Below, piece by piece: positions 10,341-20,746 of a stretch of DNA of 64,000 nt. A program made the position numbers and the translations under genes. The stretch is taken from positions 1-64,000 of the forward strand of contig NW_027255452.1 in assembly GCF_003086295.3 (NCBI RefSeq). Reading direction: 5' to 3'. The DNA comes from Arachis hypogaea. Taxonomy: Eukaryota > Streptophyta > Magnoliopsida > Fabales > Fabaceae. The first letter of the stretch is position 1, and each line of letters starts with the position of its first letter. The notes beneath the pieces are model-generated. The model was not told the origin of the DNA and did not search any database. It saw only the letters and a list, made by a program, of their open reading frames with translations.

Positions 10341-10653
10341 TAGGGTTTTTTACGGTTTTCTAGGGTTTTTTGGGGTTTTCTAGGGTTTTCTAGAGTTTTT
10401 AGGGTTTTCTAGGGTTTTTTAGGATTTCCTAGTGTTTTTTAGGATTTTCCAAGATTTTTTAGGGATTTTTAATTTTTCTAGGATTTTTTAAGATTTTTAG
10501 GATTTTTTAGGGATTTTAGGGTTTTTTTTGGGTTTTCTAGGATTTTCTATCGTTGTTAAGGTTTTTTAAGGTTTTCTATCATTGATAGGGTTTTTTAGGG
10601 TTTCTAGAGATTTTTAGGGTTTTTTAGGGTTTTCTTGAATTTTTAGGGTTTTT
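10341..10653 (+). repeat. Telomere-like block 8, short G-strand
   Basis: Begins at the CCCTAGGG palindrome and ends at H2f. It contains the paired markers CTATCGTTGTTA (about 10548) and CTATCATTGATAGG (about 10576) seen before most H2f hinges. It therefore looks like the distal end of a longer G-strand block whose start was lost. Confidence 0.85.
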
Positions 10654-11310
10654 AACCCAAAACACTAGAAAACACTAAAAAAACCCTATAAAACCCTAAA
10701 AAACGTGAAAAAACCTAAAAACCCTAGAAAACCTAAAAAACCCTAGAAAACCCTAAAAAACTCTAGAGAATCTTAAAAAATCCAAGAAATCCCTAAAAAA
10801 CCCTGGAAAATCCTAGAAAACGCTAAAAAACCTAGAAAAATCATAAAAAACCCTAGAAAACCCTAAAAAACCCTAGAAAACACTAAAAACCCTAAAAAAT
10901 CCTTAAAACCCTAGGAAACCCTAAAAAACCCTAAAAAACGCTAAGAACCCTAGAAAATCCTAAAAATCCTAGAAAACGTAGAAGTCCCTAAAAACCCTAG
11001 AAAATGCTAAAAACCCAAGAGAATGCTTAAAAATCCTAGAAAACCCTAAAAAACTCTAAGAACTCTAGAAAACCATAAAAATCCAAAAAACCCTAGAAAT
11101 CCCTAAAAACCCAAAAAAACCCTAGAGAACCCTAAAAACCCTAGAAAATCCAAGAAAACCCTAAAAACCCTAAAAAATTTTAGAAAACCCTAAAAACCCT
11201 AAGAAACCCTAAATATCCTAAAAACACTAAAAACCCAAGAAAACCCTAAAAACTAAAAACCCCTAGAAAACCCTAAAAAATCCTAAAAAACTCTAAAAAC
11301 AGTAAAAAAC
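10654..11310 (-). repeat. Telomere-like block 9, C-strand
   Basis: H2f to H1f, same class as block 5. The H2 flank here reads AAACGTGAAAAAACC in place of AAACGCGAAAAAACC. Confidence 0.9.
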
Positions 11311-11340
11311 TTTTTTATGCTTTTTTTTAGCGTTTTCAAG
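11301..11340 (+). other. Hinge H1, forward form (representative)
   Basis: AGTAAAAAAC then TTTTTTATGC, a T-run and AGCGTTTTCAAGG. Left of it the repeat is C-strand, right of it G-strand. Other forward copies lie near 4848, 7139, 9131, 20745, 25960, 30590, 37427, 43920 and 50704. The hinge is not itself a palindrome; the GC/ATGC and AGCG bases fix its orientation. Confidence 0.9.
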
Positions 11341-12386
11341 GTTTAGTGTTTTCTAGGGTTTTTAGGATTTTTAGTGTTTTCTAGAGTTTTTATGGTTTTG
11401 TAGGGTTTTTAGTGTTTTTTAGGAGTTTTTAGGATACTCTAGGGGTTTTAGTGTTTTTTAGGGTTTTGTAGGGTTTGTTAGAATTTTCTAGTGTTTTGTA
11501 GGGTTTTTAGCGTTTTTAGGGTTTTCTAGGGTTTTTAGGATTTTTTAGGGTTTGTAGGATTTTTTAGGTTTTTTAGGGTTTCCTATTATTCTTAGTGTTT
11601 TTTAGTGTTTTCTAAGGTTTTCTCGAGTTTTTTATGGTTTTCTAGGGTTTTCGGGGTTTTCTAGGGTTTTCTAGAGTTTTATGAGTGTTTTAGGTTTTTC
11701 TACGGTTTTTAGGAGTTTTTCGGGATTTCTAAGGTTTTTAGGGTTTTGTTGGGTTTTTAGTGTTTTTTAGGGTTTTCTATGGTTTTTAAGGTTTTCTAGG
11801 GTTTTTTAGGATTTTCTAGCATTTTTAGGGTTTTTCTAGTGTTTTTTAGCTTTTTAGGATTTTTTTGAGTTTTCTAGGGTTTTTAGTGTTTTTTAAGGTT
11901 TTGTAGGGTTTGTTAGAATTTTCTAGTGTTTTGTAGGGTTTTTAGCGTTTTTTAGGGTTTTCTAGGGTTTTTAGGATTTTTTTAGGGTTTTCTAGGAATT
12001 TTTAGTGTTTTTTAGGGTGTTCTATGATTCTTAGGGGTTTTTAGGGTTTTCTAGGGTTTTTTACGGTTTTCTAGGGTTTTTTGGGGTTTTCTAGGGTTTT
12101 CTAGAGTTTTTAGGATTTTCTAGGGTTTTTTAGGATTTCCTAGTGTTTTTTAGGATTTTCCAGGATTTTTTAGGGTTTTTTAGGGTTTTTTAATTTTTCT
12201 ATGATTTTTTAAGATTTTTAGGGTTTTTTAGGGATTTTAGGGTTTTTTTTGGGTTTTTTAGGGTTTTCTATCGTTGTTAAGGTTTTTTAAGGTTTTCTAT
12301 CGTTGTTAGGCTTTTTTAGGGTTTCTAGAGATTTTTAGGGTTTTTTAGGGTTTTCTAAGATTTTCTAGAATTTTTAGGGTTTTTAA
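11311..12386 (+). repeat. Telomere-like block 10, G-strand
   Basis: H1f to H2f. It has the CTATTATTCTTAG marker near 11584 and the paired CTATCGTTGTTA markers near 12268 and 12297, in the same order as block 4. Confidence 0.9.
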
Positions 12387-12412
12387 CCCAAAACACTAGA
12401 AAACACTAAAAA
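12362..12412 (+). other. Hinge H2, forward form (representative)
   Basis: TTTCTAGAATTTTTAGGG then TTTTTAACCCAAAACACTAG. The GGGTTTTTAACCC centre is where polarity flips from G- to C-strand, the arrangement of two telomeres joined end to end. Other forward copies: near 8480, 10652, 25162, 29812, 39498, 43207, 49951, 53908, 61248 and 63676; H2' forms at 5562, 10214 and 54857. Confidence 0.88.
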
Positions 12413-13501
12413 ACCCTACAAAACCCTAAAAAACGCAAAAAAACCTAAAAAACCTAGAAATTCCTAAAAAATCCTAGAAAACCTAAAAAAAACCCTAGAA
12501 AACCCTAAAAAACTCTAGAGAATCTTAAAAATCCAAGAAATCCCTAAAAAACCCTAGAAAACCCTAGAAAACACTAAAAAACCTAGAAAAATCATAAAAA
12601 ACCCTAGAAAATCCTAAAAAATCCCATAAAACACTAAAAACCCTAAAAACCCTAAAAACTCCTAAAAACCCTAGGAAACCCTAAAACACCCTAAAAACCC
12701 TAGAAAACCATAGAAAATCCTAAAAAAATCCTAGAAAACGCAGAAATCCCTAAAAACCCTAGAAAATGCTAAAAACCCAAGAGAATGCTAAAAAATCCTA
12801 GAAAACCCTGAAAAACTCTAAGAACTCTAGAAAACTCTAAAAATCCAAAAAACCCTAGAAAGCCCTAAAAACCCAAAAAAACCCTAGAAAACCCTAAAAA
12901 CCCTGCAAAATCTAAGAAAACCCTAAAAAACCCTAGAAAATCTAAGAAAATCCTAAAAAACCCAAAAAACCCTAGAAAACCCTAAAAACTCTAAAAAATT
13001 TTAGAAATCCTTAAAAACCCTAAGAAACCCTAAATATCCTAAAAACACTAAAAACCCAAGAAAACCCTAAAAACTAAAAACCCCTAGAAAACCCTAAAAA
13101 ATACTAAAAACCGTAGAAAACCCTAAAAAACTCTTAAAACTCTAGAAAACCCTAGAAAACCCCGAAAAACCCTAGAAAACCGTAAAAAAAACTCCAGAAA
13201 ACCTTAGAAAACACTAAAAAACCCTAAGAATAAAAGGAAACCCTAAAAAACCTAAAAAATCCTACAAAACCCTAAAAACCCTAAAAATCCTAGAAAACCC
13301 TAAAAAACGCTAAAAACCCTACAAAACACTAGAAAATTCTAACAAACCCTACAAAACCCTAAAAAACACTAAAACCCCTAGAGAATCCTAAAAACTCCTA
13401 AAAAACCCTAAAAACCCTAGAAAACCTTAAAAACTCTAGAAAATCCGAAAAACCCTAGAAACATTAAAAACCTTGAAAACGCTAAAAAAAAGAATAAAAA
13501 A
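12387..13501 (-). repeat. Telomere-like block 11, C-strand
   Basis: H2f to an H1r hinge that carries a GAATAAAAAAG core in place of GCATAAAAAAG. It is the first block in the window whose two hinges come from opposite orientations; hybrid content is visible, with the AGGAAACCC markers of H2f blocks first and the AATAAAAGGAAACCC and AGAAAATTCTAACAAACCC markers of H1r blocks near the end. Confidence 0.9.
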
Positions 13502-14250
13502 GTTTTTTAGTGTTTTTAGGGTTTTCTAGGGTTTTTAGGATTTTTTAGGGTTTTCTAGGGGTTTTTAGTTTTTTAGGGTTTTTATGGTTTTCTTGGGTTT
13601 TTAGTGTTTTTAGGATATTTAGGGTTTCTTATGGTTTTTTAGGGTTTTCTAGGGTTTTCTAAAGTTTTTTAGGGTTTTCTAGGGTTTTTAGGATTTTCTG
13701 GGGTTTTCTAGTGTTTTCTAGAGTTTTCTAGGGTTTTTAGGATTTTCTAGGGTTTTCTAGGGTTTTTAGGGTTTTCTAGGTTTTTTACGGTTTTCTGGGA
13801 GTTTTTTGGAGTTTTCTAGGGTTTTCTAGAGTTTTTAGCGTTTTTTAGGATTTTCTAGGATTTTTTAGCATTCTCTTGGATTTTTAGGGATTTCTGGGTT
13901 TTCTAGGATTTTTTAGGATTCTCTTGGATTTTCTAGGGTATTTAGGGTGTTTTAGGGTTTTTTAGGGTTTTCTAGGGTTTTTAGGAGTTTTTAAGGTTTT
14001 TAGTGTTTTATGGGGTTTTTTAGGATTGTCTAGGGTTTTTTATGATTTTCTAGGGTTTTTAGCGTTTTCTAGGGTTTTCCAGGGTTTTTTAGGGATTTCT
14101 TGGATTTTTTAAGATTCTCTAGGTTTTTTAGGGTTTTTCAAGGGTTTTTTAGGGTTTCTAGGGTTTTTTAGAAATTTCTAGGTTTTTTTAGGTTTTTTCC
14201 TGTTTTCTAGTGTTTTGTAGGGGTTTTTAGCGTTTTCTAGTGTTTTTGGG
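13502..14250 (+). repeat. Telomere-like block 12, G-strand
   Basis: H1r to H2r. The order of variants is the reverse complement of H2f-H1f C-strand blocks such as block 5: CTTGGGTTTTTAGTGTTTTT, then TAGCATTCTCTTGGATTT, then CCAGGGTTTTTTAGGG, then TTTTCCTGTTTTCTAGTG. Confidence 0.9.
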
Positions 14251-16097
14251 TTAAAAACCCTAAAAATTCTAGAAAATCTTAGAAAACCCTAAAAAACCAT
14301 AAAAAATTTCCTAGAAAACTCTAAAAAACCCTAACAATGATAGAAATCTCTAAAAAATCCTAACAACGATAGAAAATCCTAGAAAACCCTAAAAAAACCT
14401 AAAATCCCTAAAAAAACCCTAAGAACCTATAAGAACCCTAGAAAACTTAAAAAACCCAAAAAATCCCTAAAAAACCTTAGAAAACGCTAAAAACATTATA
14501 AAATCCTAAAAAAACCCAATAAAATCCTAAAAAACTCTAAAAAAGCCCTATAAAACGCTAAAAACCCTAGATAATCCTAAAAAACCCTAGAAAACCCTAA
14601 AAAAATCTAGAAAACTCTAAAAAACTCTAAAAACTCTAGAAAACCCCAAAAACCCTAGAAAACCGTAAAAAAACTGTAGAAAATCCTAAAAACTATAAGA
14701 ATCTTAGAAAACCCTAAAAAACCTAAAGAATCCTAGAAAAGCCTAAAAAAATCCTAAAAATCCTAGAAATCCCTAAAAAAATCCAAAAAATCCCTAAAAA
14801 CACCCAAGAAAACCCTAAATACCCTTAAAACCTTAAAAAACTGTAAAAACCCCTAGAAAACCCTAATACCCTAAAAACCCTATAAAACCCTAAAAAACCA
14901 TAGAAAACGCTAAAAACCCTAAAATCCTAAAAAACCCTAGAAAACCCTAAAAAAACACTAGAAAACCCTTAAAATCTTAAAAAACACTAAAAGCCCTTAG
15001 AAAATCCTAAAAAACCCTTAAAACCTTAAAAACACTAAATATCCTAGAAAACCCTAAAAAACCCTGAAAACCCTAACAAACACTATAAACCCTAGAAAAC
15101 TCTAAAAAAAACGAAAAACCCTAGAAAACTCTAAAAAACTCTAAAAAGCTAAAAAACACTAGAAAACCCTAGAAAAATCCTAAAAACCCTAGTAAACCAT
15201 AGAAAACCCTAAGAAACTCTAAAAACCCAAGAAAAACCTAAAAAAAATCCTAAAAACCGTAGAAAACCCTAAAAAACTCTTAAAACTCTAGAAAACCCTA
15301 GAAAACTCCAAAAAATCCTAGAAAACCGTAAAAAAACTCCAGAAAACCTTAGAAAACACTAAAAAAACCTATGAATAATAGGAAACCCTAAAAAACCTAA
15401 AAAATCCTTGAAAACCCTAAAAAATCCTAAAAACCCTAGAAAACCCTAAAAAAGCCAAAAAACACTAAAAAACCCTAGAAAACCCTTAAAACCTTAAAAA
15501 ACACTAAAAACCCCTAGAAAACCCTAAAAAACCCTTAAAACCTTAAAAACACTAAAAACCCTAGAAAATCCTAAGAAACCCTAAAAACCCTAAAAAACAC
15601 TAACCTTAGAAAACTCTAAAAAACACAAAAAACCCTAGAAAACTTTAAAAAGCCAAAAAACACTAGAAAACCCTAGAAAAATCCTAAAAATCTCAGAAAA
15701 CCCTAAAAAACCCTAGAAATCCCTAAAAACTATAGAAAACCCTAAAAAACACTAAAAACCTAAGAAAACCCTAAAAACCATAGAAAACCCTAGAAAAGCC
15801 AAAAAAACCCTAAAAACCGTAAAAAACCCTAAAAAACTCTTAAAACTCTAGAAAACCCTAGAAAACCTCGAAAACTCTAGAAAACCCTAAAAAACCGTAA
15901 AAACTCCAGAAATCCTTAAAAAACACTAAAAAACCCTAAGAATAATAGGAAACCCAAAAAAACCTAAAAAATCCTAAAAACTCCTAAAAAACCCTAAAAA
16001 CCCTAGAAAACCTTAAAAACTCTAGAAAATCCTAAAAACCCTAAAACCCCAAGAAAACACTAAAAACCTTGAAAACGCTAAAAAAAGCATAAAAAAG
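14251..16097 (-). repeat. Telomere-like block 13, C-strand
   Basis: H2r to H1r, 1.85 kb. Starts with the paired markers CCCTAACAATGATAG and CCTAACAACGATAG (about 14331-14375), the mirror of those ahead of H2f. Two partly repeated halves are apparent, each with CTTAAAACCTTAAAAACACT and AATAATAGGAAACCC. Confidence 0.9.
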
Positions 16098-16108
16098 TTT
16101 TTTAGTGT
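16062..16108 (-). other. Hinge H1, reverse form (representative)
   Basis: CCTTGAAAACGCTAAAAAAA then GCATAAAAAAGTTTTTTAGTG, the exact reverse complement of H1f. Other reverse copies lie near 13500, 18745, 24068, 28843, 34580, 36184, 42108, 46803, 48491, 51903, 57688, 59180 and 61633. It too separates C-strand (left) from G-strand (right). Confidence 0.9.
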
Positions 16109-16721
16109 TTTTAGGGTTTTTTAGGGTTTTCTAGGGTTTTTAGGATTTTTTAGGGTTTTCTTGGGTTTTTAGTGTTTTTAGGATATTTAGGATTTCTTAT
16201 GGTTTTTTAGGATTTTCTAGGGTTTTCTAAAGTTTTTTAGGGTTTTTAGGATTTTCTAGGGTTTTTAGGATTTTCTGTGGTTTTCTAGTGTTTTCTAGGG
16301 TTTTCTGGGTTTTTAGGGTTTTCTTGGGTTTTTTGGGGTTTTCTAGGATTTTCTAGAGTTCTTAGTGTTTTTTAGGATTTAGTAGGATTTTTTTAGCATT
16401 CTCTTGGATTTTTAGCATTTTCTAGGTTTTTTTAGGGTTTTCTAGGGTTTTTAGGAATTTTTAAGGTTTTTAGTGTTTTCTGAGGTTTTTTTAGGATTTT
16501 CTAGGGTTTTTTATGATTTTCTAGGGTTTTTAGCGTTTTCTAGGGTTTTTCAGGGTTTTTAGGGATTTCTTGGATTTTTTAAGATTCTCTAGGTTTTTTA
16601 GGGTTTTCAAGGGTTTTTTAGGGTTTCTAGGGTTTTTTAGGAATTTCTAGGTTTTTTTTAGGTTTTTTCGCGTTTTCTAGGTTTTTGTAGGGGGTTTTTA
16701 GTGTTTTCAAGTGTTTTGGGT
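16098..16721 (+). repeat. Telomere-like block 14, G-strand
   Basis: H1r to H2r, same variant order as block 12. The sequence before the hinge retains TTTTTTCGCGTTTTCTAGG, the mirror of AACGCGAAAAAACC. Confidence 0.9.
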
Positions 16722-18747
16722 TAAAAACCCTAAAAATAATAGAAAATCTTAGAAAACCCTAAAAACCCATAAAAAAATCCTAGAAAACCCTAAAAAACCC
16801 TAACAATGATAGAAAACTCTAAAAAACCCTAACAACGATAGAAAATCCTAGAAAACCCTAAAAAAACCTAAAATCCCTAAAAACACTAAAAACCTTTAAA
16901 AACCCAAAAAATCCCTAAAAAACCTTTGAAAACGCTAAAAACCTTATAAAATCCTAAAAAAAACCCAATAAAATCCTAAAAAACTCTAAAAAAGCCCTAT
17001 AAAACGCTAAAAACCCTAGAGAATTCTAAAAAACCCAAGAAAACCCTAAAAAAACCTAGAAAACTCTAAAAAACTCTAAAAACTCTAGAAGACCCCAAAA
17101 ATCCCAAAAACCCTAGAAAACCGTAAAAAACTGTAGAAAATCCTAAAAAACCCTAAGAATCTTAGAAAACCCTAAAAAACCTAAAAAATCCTAGAAAAGC
17201 CTAAAAAATCCTAAAACCCTAGAAATCCCTAAAAAAATCCTAAAAACACCCAAGAAAATCCTAAATACCCTTAAAACCTTAAAAAACTGTAAAAACCCCT
17301 AGAAAACCCTAATACCCTAGAAAACCCTAAAAAACCCTAGAAAACGCTAAAAACCCTAAAATCCTAAAAAACCCTAGAAAATCCCAAAAATTCTAAAAAC
17401 TCTAGAAGACCCTAGAAAACCCAAAAAAACCCTAGTAAAACGTAAAAAAACCCTAAAAAATCCTAAGAATCATAGAACACACTAAAAAATCTAAAAAATA
17501 TCATAGAAAACCCTAAAAATCCTAAAAACCCAGGAAAACCCTAAAAATTCCAAAAAATCCTAAAAAACCCGTAAAATCTTAAAAAACACAAAAAACCCTT
17601 ATAAAATCCTAAAAAATCCTTAAAACCTTAAAAACACTAAAAACCCTAGAAAACCCTAAAAAAACCTAAAAACCCTAACAAACACTATAAACCCTAGAAA
17701 ACTCTAAAAAACACGAAAAACCCTAGAAAACTCTAAAAAACTCTAAAAAGCTAAAAAACACTAGAAAACCCTAGAAAAATCCTAAAAACCCTAGAAAACC
17801 CTAAAAAATCCTAGAAAACCCTAAAAACCATAGAAAACCCTGAAAAACTCTAAAAACCCAAGAAAACCCTAAAAAATCCTAAAAACCGTAGAAAACCCTA
17901 AAAAAATATTAAAGCTCTAGAAAACCTTAGAAAACTCCAAAAAACCTTAGAAAACCATAAAAAAACTCCAGAAAACCTTAGAAACACTAAAAAACCCTAT
18001 GAATAATAGGAAAGCCTAAAAATCCTAAAAACCCTAGAAAACCCTAAAAAACCCAAAAAATACTAAAAAACCCTAGAAAACCCTTAAAACCTTAAAAAAC
18101 ACTTAAAAACCCTAGAAAACCCTAAAAAACCCTTAAAACCTTAAAAACACTAAAAACCCTAGAAAATCCTAAGAAACCCTAAAAACCCTAAAAAACACTA
18201 TAAACCCTAGAAAACTCTAAAAAACACGAAAAACACTAGAAAACCCTAGAAAACTTTAAAAAGCTAAAAAACACTAGAAAACCCTAAAAAACACTGAAAA
18301 CCTAAGAAAACCCTAAAAACCATAGAAAACCCTAGAAAAGCCTAAAAAACCCTAAAAACCGTAAAAAACCCTAAAAAACTCTTAAAACTCTAGAAAACCC
18401 TAGAAAATCCCGAAAACTCTAGAAAACCCTAGAAAACTCCAGAAATCCTTAGAAAACACTAAAAAACCCTAAGAATAATAGGAAACCCTAAAAAACCTAA
18501 AAAATCCTACAAAACCCTAAAAAATCCTAAAAACCCTAGAAAACCCTAAAAAACGCTAAAAACCCTACAAAACACTAGAAAATTCTAACAAACCCTACAA
18601 AACCCTAAAAAACAGTAAAACCCCTAGAGAATCTTAAAAACTCCTAAAAAACCCTAAAAACCCTAGAAAACCTTAAAAACTCTAGAAAATCCTAAAAACC
18701 TTAGAAAACACTACAAACCTTGAAAACGCTAAAAAAAGCATAAAAAA
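16722..18747 (-). repeat. Telomere-like block 15, C-strand
   Basis: H2r to H1r, about 2.0 kb, organised like block 13 with paired CCCTAACAATGATAG/CCCTAACAACGATAG markers at about 16797-16831 and AATAATAGGAAA markers near 18003 and 18474. Confidence 0.9.
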
Positions 18748-19518
18748 GTTTTTTAGTGTTTTTAGTGTTTTTTAGGGTTTTCTACGGTTTTTAGGATTTT
18801 TTAGGGTTTTCTAGGGGTTTTTAGTTTTTTAGGGTTTTTATGGTTTTCTTGGGTTTTTAGTGTTTTTAGGATATTTAGGGTATCTTATGGTTTTTTAGGG
18901 TTTTCTTGGGTTTTTAGTGTTTTTAGGATATTTAGGGTTTCTTATGGTTTTTTAGGGTTTTCTAGGGTTTTCTAAAGTTTTTTAGGGTTTTTAGGATTTT
19001 CTGTGGTTTTCTAGTGTTTTCTAGGGTTTTCTAGGTTTTTAGGATTTTTTAGGTTTTTTACAGTTTTCTGGGGTTTTTTGGAGTTTTCTAGGGTTTTTAG
19101 GAGTTCTTAGAGTTCTTTTTAGGATTTTCTAGGATATTTTAGCATTCTCTTGGGTTTTTAGCAATTTATAGGGTTTTTAGGGATTTTTGGGTTTTCTATG
19201 ATTTTTTAGGATTCTCTAGGGTTTTCTAGGGTTCTTAGGGTGTTTTAGGGTTTTTTAGGGTTTCCTAGGGTTTTTAGGATTTTTTAGGGTTTTTAGTGTT
19301 TTCTGGGGGTTTTTAGGGTTTTCTAGGATTTTTTAAGATTTTCTAGGGTTTTTAGTGTTTTCTAGGGTTTTCCAGGATTTTTTAGGGATTTCTTGGATTT
19401 TTTAAGATTCTCTAGGGTTTTTTAGGATTTTTCTAAGGTTTTTTAGAAATTTCTAGGTTTTTTCGCGTTTTCTAGAGTTTTGTAGGGTTTTTTAGTGTGT
19501 TTTCAAGTGTTTTGGGTT
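18748..19518 (+). repeat. Telomere-like block 16, G-strand with 62 bp tandem duplication
   Basis: H1r to H2r. The unit containing CTTGGGTTTTTAGTGTTTTT, AGGATATTTAGGGT and CTTATGGTTTTTTAGGG occurs twice in tandem at about 18845-18965, differing at one or two bases. It is a recent local duplication. Confidence 0.9.
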
Positions 19519-19550
19519 AAAAACCCTAAAAATTCTAGAAAATCTTAGAA
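19503..19550 (-). other. Hinge H2, reverse form (representative)
   Basis: AGTGTTTTGGGTTAAAAACC then CTAAAAATTCTAGAAAATC, the reverse complement of H2f. Other reverse copies: near 14250, 16720, 35204, 47400 and 58086; reverse H2' forms at 22713, 28030, 33471 and 45860. The marker CCCTAACAACGATAG follows on the right, whereas in H2f its complement precedes on the left. Confidence 0.88.
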
Positions 19551-20746
19551 AACCCTAAAAAACTCTAGAAACCCTAAAAAACCCTAACATATAGAAAACC
19601 TTAAAAAACCCTAACAACGATAGAAAATCCAAAAAAACCCTAAAATCCCTAAAAAACCCTAAAAATCATAAAAAATCCTAGAAAAATTAAAAACCCTAAA
19701 AAGCCCTAGAGAATCCTAAAAAACCCTAGAAAATCCTAAAAAACTCTAGAAAACCCTAAAAACTCCAAAAACTCTAGAAAACCCTAGAAAATCCCAAAAA
19801 ATCCTAGAAAACCGTAAAAAACTCTAGAAAACCCTAAGAATCATAAAACACCCTAAAAAACCTAAAAAATTCTAGAAAACTCTAAAAAAACCTAAAAAAT
19901 CCTAGAAAACCCTAAAAAATCCAAAATACCCTAAAAAAATCCTAAAAAACCCTTAAAACCTTAAAAAATACTAAAAACGCCTAGAAAACCCTAAAAAAAC
20001 CCTTAAAACCTTAAAAACACTAAAAACCCTAAAAAACCCTAAAAACCCTAAAAAACACTATAAACCCTAGAAAAATCTAAAAAACACTAAAAAACCTATA
20101 AAACTCTAAAAAATCCTAAAAAGATAAAATACACTAGAAAACCCTAGAAAAATCCTAAAAACCCTAAAAAACCCTAGAAAATCCTAAAAACCATAGAAAA
20201 TCCTAAAAAAATACTAAAAACCCAAGAAAACCCAAAAAACCATAGAAATCCCTAGAAAATCCTAAACCCTAGAAAACCCTAAAAACCCTAAACCCAAGAA
20301 AACCCTAAAAACCATTGAAAACCCTAGAAAACCAAAAAAAATCCTAAAAATCGTAGAAAACCCTAAAAAACTCTTAAAACTCTAGAAAATCCTAGAAAAC
20401 CGTAAAAACTCCAGAAAACCTTATAAAACACTAAAAAACCCTAAGAATAATAGGAAACCCTAAAAAACCTAAAAAAATCCTACAAAACCCTAAAAAATCC
20501 TAAAAACCCTAGAAAACCCTAAAAAAATCCAAAAAACCCTAAAAAATCTTACAAAACCCTTAAAACCTTAAAAAACACTAAAAACCCCAAGAAAACCCTA
20601 AAAAAAATAAGAAACCCTAAATATCCTAAAAACACTAAAAACCCAAGAAAACCATAAAAACCCTAAAAAACTAAAAACCCCTAGAAAACCCTAAAAAATA
20701 CTAAAAACCCTAGAAAACCCGAAAAAACCCTAAAAACAGTAAAAAC
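19519..20746 (-). repeat. Telomere-like block 17, C-strand
   Basis: H2r to H1f, a hybrid: the left end matches blocks 13 and 15, while the right end (CTAAATATCCTAAAAACACT, AACCCAAGAAAACC) matches the H2f-H1f class. A switch of template within the block is implied, probably near 20600. Confidence 0.85.
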
